Source of the DNA: an uncultured Clostridia bacterium
Lineage (GTDB): Bacteria > Bacillota > Clostridia > TANB77 > CAG-508
Assembly: GCA_947624405.1 (NCBI GenBank)
Contig: CANQKB010000061.1
Location: 1 to 8,963, forward strand
Length of the DNA: 8,963 nt
Direction of reading: 5' to 3'
The notes under the pieces are model-generated. The model saw only the letters and a program-made list of their open reading frames with translations. It searched no databases and was not told where the DNA came from. A program made the translations under genes and the position numbers. Below, piece after piece: positions 5,331 through 8,963 of this stretch (position 1 is its first letter; every line of letters begins with the position of its first letter).

Positions 5331-6440
5331 TTATTCCTCTACTTTGTTCCTTAAATACGCCTCCATAAATCCATCTAATTCTCCGTTCATAACCGCTTCC
5401 ACATTTCCAACCTCAAATCCAGTTCTGTGGTCTTTTACAAGTGTATATGGGCAGAATACATATGATCTTATTTGACTTCCCCACGCAATATCTCTTTGTA
5501 TGCCTTTCAAATCTTCAATTTTGTCTTTATGTTCTTTTTCTTTTAAATCTAAAAGTTTAGATTTAAGCATTTTCATTGCAGTTTCTTTATTTTGTAATTG
5601 TGAGCGTTCAGATTGACAAGATGTAACTATATTAGTTGGAATATGGGTAATTCTAACTGCTGATGATGTTTTATTGATATGTTGCCCTCCCGCTCCTGAC
5701 GAACGATACGTATCTATTCTCAAATCATCAGGATTTATTTCAATTTCTATATCATCCGTGATTTCTGGAAGAACTTCAACAGAAGCAAAAGATGTATGTC
5801 TCCTTCCTCCTGCATCAAATGGAGAAATTCTAACTAATCTATGAACACCCATCTCACCTTTTAAGTATCCATATGCATAATCACCCTCTATAACTGCCGT
5901 AACACTTTTTATTCCAGCCTCATCACCTTCTAAAAAATCAGTTTCTTTCACGTTATATCCATTACTTACTGCCCACCTTGAGTACATTCTATATAGCATT
6001 TGAGCCCAATCTTGCGATTCTGTACCACCTGCTCCTGGGTGCAAAGTTATGATTGCATTATTTTTATCAAACTTACCTGATAAAAACATTTTTGTTTCAA
6101 GTTTTTCTATTTCATGAGAAAGAGAATATGTGCTTTTGGCTAAATCAGCTAACATTTCTTCATCCGCTTCTATATGCAAAAATTCATTTGTCTCAATTAG
6201 ATTATTTAATTCATCATTTATATTACTTATTGAAGTATATTTACTTTTAATATCTTTCATTTCTCTAAGAATAATATTAGAATTTTTTGTGTCATTCCAA
6301 AAACCATCAACAAGTGTTTTCGCTTCTAACTCTTTTAGCTTTTCTTCCAATTCTTCTCTTTTTCCTATTGTATTCTCCAAGTTTATTAACTTTGCCTTCA
6401 AGTTATCTAATTCTCTTCTATTTTCATCAAGATCAATCAT
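5331..6440 (-). CDS. prfB: Peptide chain release factor 2 (RF2)
   Basis: RF2 reads UGA and UAA stop codons in the ribosomal A site and triggers release of the finished peptide. The 369-aa product is full length. It has the helical N-terminal domain, the RF2-specific stop-reading tripeptide SPF (206-208, in RISPFDAGGRRHTSF), and the catalytic GGQ loop (SGAGGQHINKTSSAVRITH, GGQ at 251-253). The residue matching E. coli Thr246 is Ser247. Unlike many bacterial prfB genes, it has no in-frame UGA and no CUUUGAC slip site near codon 25: the frame is continuous from ATG 6440. The ribosome binding site AAAGGTG ends 7 nt before the start. It follows the broken PBP gene with a 15-nt gap from that gene's original stop, so the two were probably co-transcribed. 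Confidence 0.97.
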   Translation of the reverse strand: MIDLDENRRELDNLKAKLINLENTIGKREELEEKLKELEAKTLVDGFWNDTKNSNIILREMKDIKSKYTSISNINDELNNLIETNEFLHIEADEEMLADLAKSTYSLSHEIEKLETKMFLSGKFDKNNAIITLHPGAGGTESQDWAQMLYRMYSRWAVSNGYNVKETDFLEGDEAGIKSVTAVIEGDYAYGYLKGEMGVHRLVRISPFDAGGRRHTSFASVEVLPEITDDIEIEINPDDLRIDTYRSSGAGGQHINKTSSAVRITHIPTNIVTSCQSERSQLQNKETAMKMLKSKLLDLKEKEHKDKIEDLKGIQRDIAWGSQIRSYVFCPYTLVKDHRTGFEVGNVEAVMNGELDGFMEAYLRNKVEE

Positions 6441-6455
6441 CTCTATTCACCTTTC

Positions 6456-8522
6456 TTATTTTTTCAAAGCATAATCTAAAATTGTTTTTACTCTTGATGT
6501 TACATATCCGCTTTTCTGCCTTTTTATTTACATCCTCACACATTGATACAATTAAAAGTTGATTATCTATTGAATCATCTGCTGTAAAAGCACAAAACCA
6601 ACCGATTTCGTTTCCTTCTGTATCATCCTTTGATTTTTTTAATTCTGCTGTACCAGTTTTACCTGCAAGAGTTACATTTTCCATTTTTACGTTATGTGCT
6701 GTCCCACCTGCGTCTTCTATTACTTGAATCAAATCTTCTTTTATAATGTTAGCTGTATTTTCTGTAAAAGCATTTTTAACTAAATATTCAGGAGTAGGAT
6801 TATCTTTGTATTCTATGTATGGTTTTATCATATTTCCACTATTTACAAAAGCAGAATAGATAGAAGCCATGTGCATATTACTTACTAATATTTTGCCTTG
6901 CCCATAACCTGAATCTGCAAGTTGTATTTCACTTTCAAATTCATTTCCATCAGCAAATTTTGATGATGATATTGAAATTGGAAAATCTATTTGTTGATTA
7001 AAGCCTATTTTGTTTAATCCATTTGCAAGATTGTCTTTTCCAATTTTAAGAGCAAGTTTTGCAAAGAATATATTATCAGAATATACTAATGCATTTCTTA
7101 AATTTGCTTCACCTGAATATTGATTTATTGTTGTTATTTTATATGTTCCCCAACTATCATCTTTTTGCCATTCTTTTCCACTCTTTCCAAAATCATCTTG
7201 TGCTGTTAACGAATTAGTATCTAATCCAATGCTTGCAACAATTGGTTTAAATGATGAACCGAGGAGCAAAGCAACCTGTTAGCCTATTATACAATGGATT
7301 TCTCTCATCTGCATTAAGCTCTTGCCATTTACTATCTGACATTCCGAGTATAAAATCATTTGCATTATATTCTGGATTACTACACATAGCAAGAATTTCT
7401 CCTGTTTTAGGATTTATTACAACTGTTGCAGATTCATCATTTTTAAACTGCTCATTTACACAATTTTGAATTCCCATATCTATTGTAAGTTTTATATTCT
7501 CTCCATCTTTCTCTTTTTTACTAATTACGTCTTTCTTTTTATTTCCATTAGAATCTTCTATGTATATATCATATCCTTCTATTCCTCTTAATTTATCTTC
7601 ATATGCCTTTTCTATTCCATTCTTTCCAATTATGCTATTTTCTGTATATCCCTTACCTTCATTTTTTTCTAATTCTTCTTTTGTTATTGCACCTATATAA
7701 CCTGTCAAATGACTTGCTGATTCTGCATAAGGATATACTCTTCCAGCTACTGTATAAATTTTAATACCTGGTATTTGTAATAATTCATTTTCAAGAGCTG
7801 TATTATCAAGAGCTACATTTCCAATTTTAACAAAAGTATCTTCTTTAACATAAGAAGCACTTAACCCCTTATTTATTTTTTCTTCTGTTATTCCAAGTAG
7901 TTCTGCAACCTTTTTTATATCTTCTTGTGGCTCTGCATTCATCTTTCCAGGTACAAACCCTACATCTAAAACTTGACCTTCTCCTGCAAGCATATTTCCA
8001 TATCTGTCATAGATAGAGCCTCTTTTTGCCTCAATAGTTTTCATCCTTAATTTATCTGTATTATTTAAATCAGGAATAATTAAATTAGAATTCCATTTTA
8101 TGAAATATTCATTTTCAACTTTTTCAAGAATAACACTATTGTTAAAAGACAAATGTCCTGCAATTGTTTCCATATCACTTGTATATGAAAGTTTTATATT
8201 CCCGATTATCCAATGTTTCTTCTGTAATGTTTGATAATTCTATATTATTTGCTTCTATTGATGAATATATATTTTTATTTCTTTTGATAAAATCCTCTTC
8301 GCTTATATTCGACTTTGCTTCACTTGTTAGCATGTTATACATTTCACTATATTTTTCATCACATATATATGCCATGTACGTTTTTAGCTTATCTTCTGGC
8401 TTATTTAATACTTTTTCGTCTACTTTATTTATTAAGAAAAACACTAATATGGCACATATTATTATTACTACTAAGATTATTGCGATTTTTACTTTATTTC
8501 CTTTTTTTACATTTTGTTCCAT
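6456..8522 (-). pseudogene. MecA-like class B penicillin-binding protein, broken by three +1 frameshifts
   Basis: Restoring frame gives a 687-aa protein with a membrane anchor (about 12-31), an NTF2-like MecA_N domain, a PBP dimerisation domain (KRGSIYDRYGNML) and a transpeptidase domain. The active-site motifs are all intact: SSFK with nucleophile Ser422, SDN (481-483) and KTGT (621-624). It would cross-link peptidoglycan stem peptides outside the membrane. The frame breaks at three places, each fixed by removing one base: the AAAA run at 8192-8195 (after residue 110), near 7261 (CCT-C-GGT, two codons before Ser422), and the AAAA run at 6512-6515 (after residue 669). Without the last shift the natural ending is SGYVTSRVKTILDYALKK with stop at 6456-6458. 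The start at 8522 has AAAGGTG at 8531-8537. No piece as read could be a working transpeptidase: the second ends before Ser422. Genuine decay or assembly errors are both possible. Confidence 0.88.
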
Positions 8523-8551
8523 ATATTTATCACCTTTTAACCCTTTGCATT

Positions 8552-8560
8552 ATTTTACCA
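8552..8560 (-). promoter_or_regulatory. Candidate extended -10 promoter for the PBP-prfB unit
   Basis: The minus strand reads TGGTAAAAT (8552-8560), an extended -10, about 30 nt before the PBP start. The hexamer 17 nt upstream (TTTATT) is a poor -35. The region is A+T-rich, so the call is tentative. Confidence 0.4.
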
Positions 8561-8619
8561 TAAATTATTAAAAAAATAAATAGTACAGAAATATTTAATG
8601 TAAAATTAAGGAAACAGTT

Positions 8620-8828
8620 GTTACAATTCACAGCCGATTTTCGCTAAGCGTGGAGGAAATGCTTTTAAAAATGCGTCGTTGCGTTCTCCAAGGCGTTTAA
8701 GATAAATTGGATTGTTAAAATACAGATACGAATTTGAAACAATACAAGCAAGTAAACGAGTAGGTCGAACTCACTTCGATTTTTAAAACATTCCTCCACG
8801 CTTAGCTAGTTAAGGTGTGAACTGTAAC
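8620..8828. mobile_element. MITE-like inverted-repeat element (209 bp)
   Basis: The element begins GTTACAATTCACA and ends in the near-perfect inverse TGTGAACTGTAAC. The inverted arms run on for about 50 bp: CTAAGCGTGGAGGAAATGC (8644-8662) on the left matches the inverse of CATTCCTCCACGCTTAGC (8789-8806) on the right with one indel and one or two changes. The 8-mer AAACAGTT stands directly outside both ends (8612-8619 and 8829-8836), as expected for an 8-bp target duplication. There is no transposase frame inside, so it would be non-autonomous. The caveat is that AAACAGTT also begins the next repeat, so the duplication may be coincidental. Confidence 0.68.
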
Positions 8829-8963
8829 AAACAGTTCAGCGAATTTTAGAAAAAGCCTGTAAAATAGTTGTTTTGAAATGAACGCGTAAGCGACCAAACG
8901 AGCAAAGTGAGTGCGAATTGGAGCAATCGACATATAAAAATATAGAATGGAGATTGCGACACC
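8829..8963. repeat. Second dispersed repeat, cut by the window edge
   Basis: From 8831 the sequence ACAGTTCAGCGAATTTTAG continues to about 8874 in near identity with 1483-1526, then diverges. The following bases (8880-8930) contain short GAGCAAAGTGAGTGCG-type repetitive wording. An open reading stretch runs through it on the minus strand, but its content is repeat sequence. I see no gene, RNA or terminator here. Confidence 0.6.

Noticed and set aside
6456..8522. Three separate genes, or programmed frameshifting, in the PBP region
   Set aside because: The three frames together make one continuous PBP with the expected domains and length. None of the junctions shows a convincing slippery heptamer with a downstream structure, and needing three in one gene is implausible.
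8820..8963. Minus-strand open frame through the terminal repeat
   Set aside because: It consists of repeat sequence shared with 1483-1526, has no ribosome binding site and resembles no protein family I recognise.

Overview
The window looks like a chromosome segment of a low-GC, spore-forming Clostridia-type Firmicute. The reasons are the very A+T-rich sequence, the sporulation genes yabP and yabQ, a DivIC-type division protein, AGGAGG-like ribosome binding sites and MecA-like penicillin-binding protein architecture. I cannot name a genus. Every gene I can support lies on the minus strand, so transcription order runs from high to low coordinates.

Layout in transcription order. 8963-8612: a block of dispersed repeats with no credible gene, including a 209-bp MITE-like element. 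8522-6456: a MecA-like class B penicillin-binding protein of about 687 aa, broken by three separate +1 frameshifts. 6440-5331: prfB (release factor 2), uninterrupted and without the usual programmed frameshift. 5245-4108: yabP, yabQ (re-called at a GTG start) and divIC, a spore-cortex and division cluster. 3873-2422: rho, with its own likely promoter and a clear intrinsic terminator. 2349-1525: a YihY/BrkB membrane protein whose last codons and stop lie in a repeat sequence. 1448-1: an amino-acid ABC uptake operon (leader peptide, substrate-binding protein, permease running off the window).

The most interesting part is the leader of the ABC operon (1448-1080). A good promoter (TTGACA, 17 bp, extended -10 TAATAT) is followed by a ribosome binding site and a 17-residue open frame, MKSIFLNNKMHHHRRSL, with three consecutive His codons and two Arg codons. 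After it come mutually exclusive RNA stems ending in an intrinsic terminator, then the transporter gene. This has the organisation of a leader-peptide transcription attenuator like those of enterobacterial his and trp operons. It predicts that the transporter is made when charged tRNA-His (or tRNA-Arg) is scarce, and hence that it imports histidine and/or arginine. In Firmicutes such control is more often done by T-boxes, and I see no T-box motif here.

The rest is core cell biology: translation termination (prfB), transcription termination (rho), cell division (divIC), spore cortex formation (yabP, yabQ) and wall synthesis (the broken PBP). All inferences come from reading the sequence; no database search was run.
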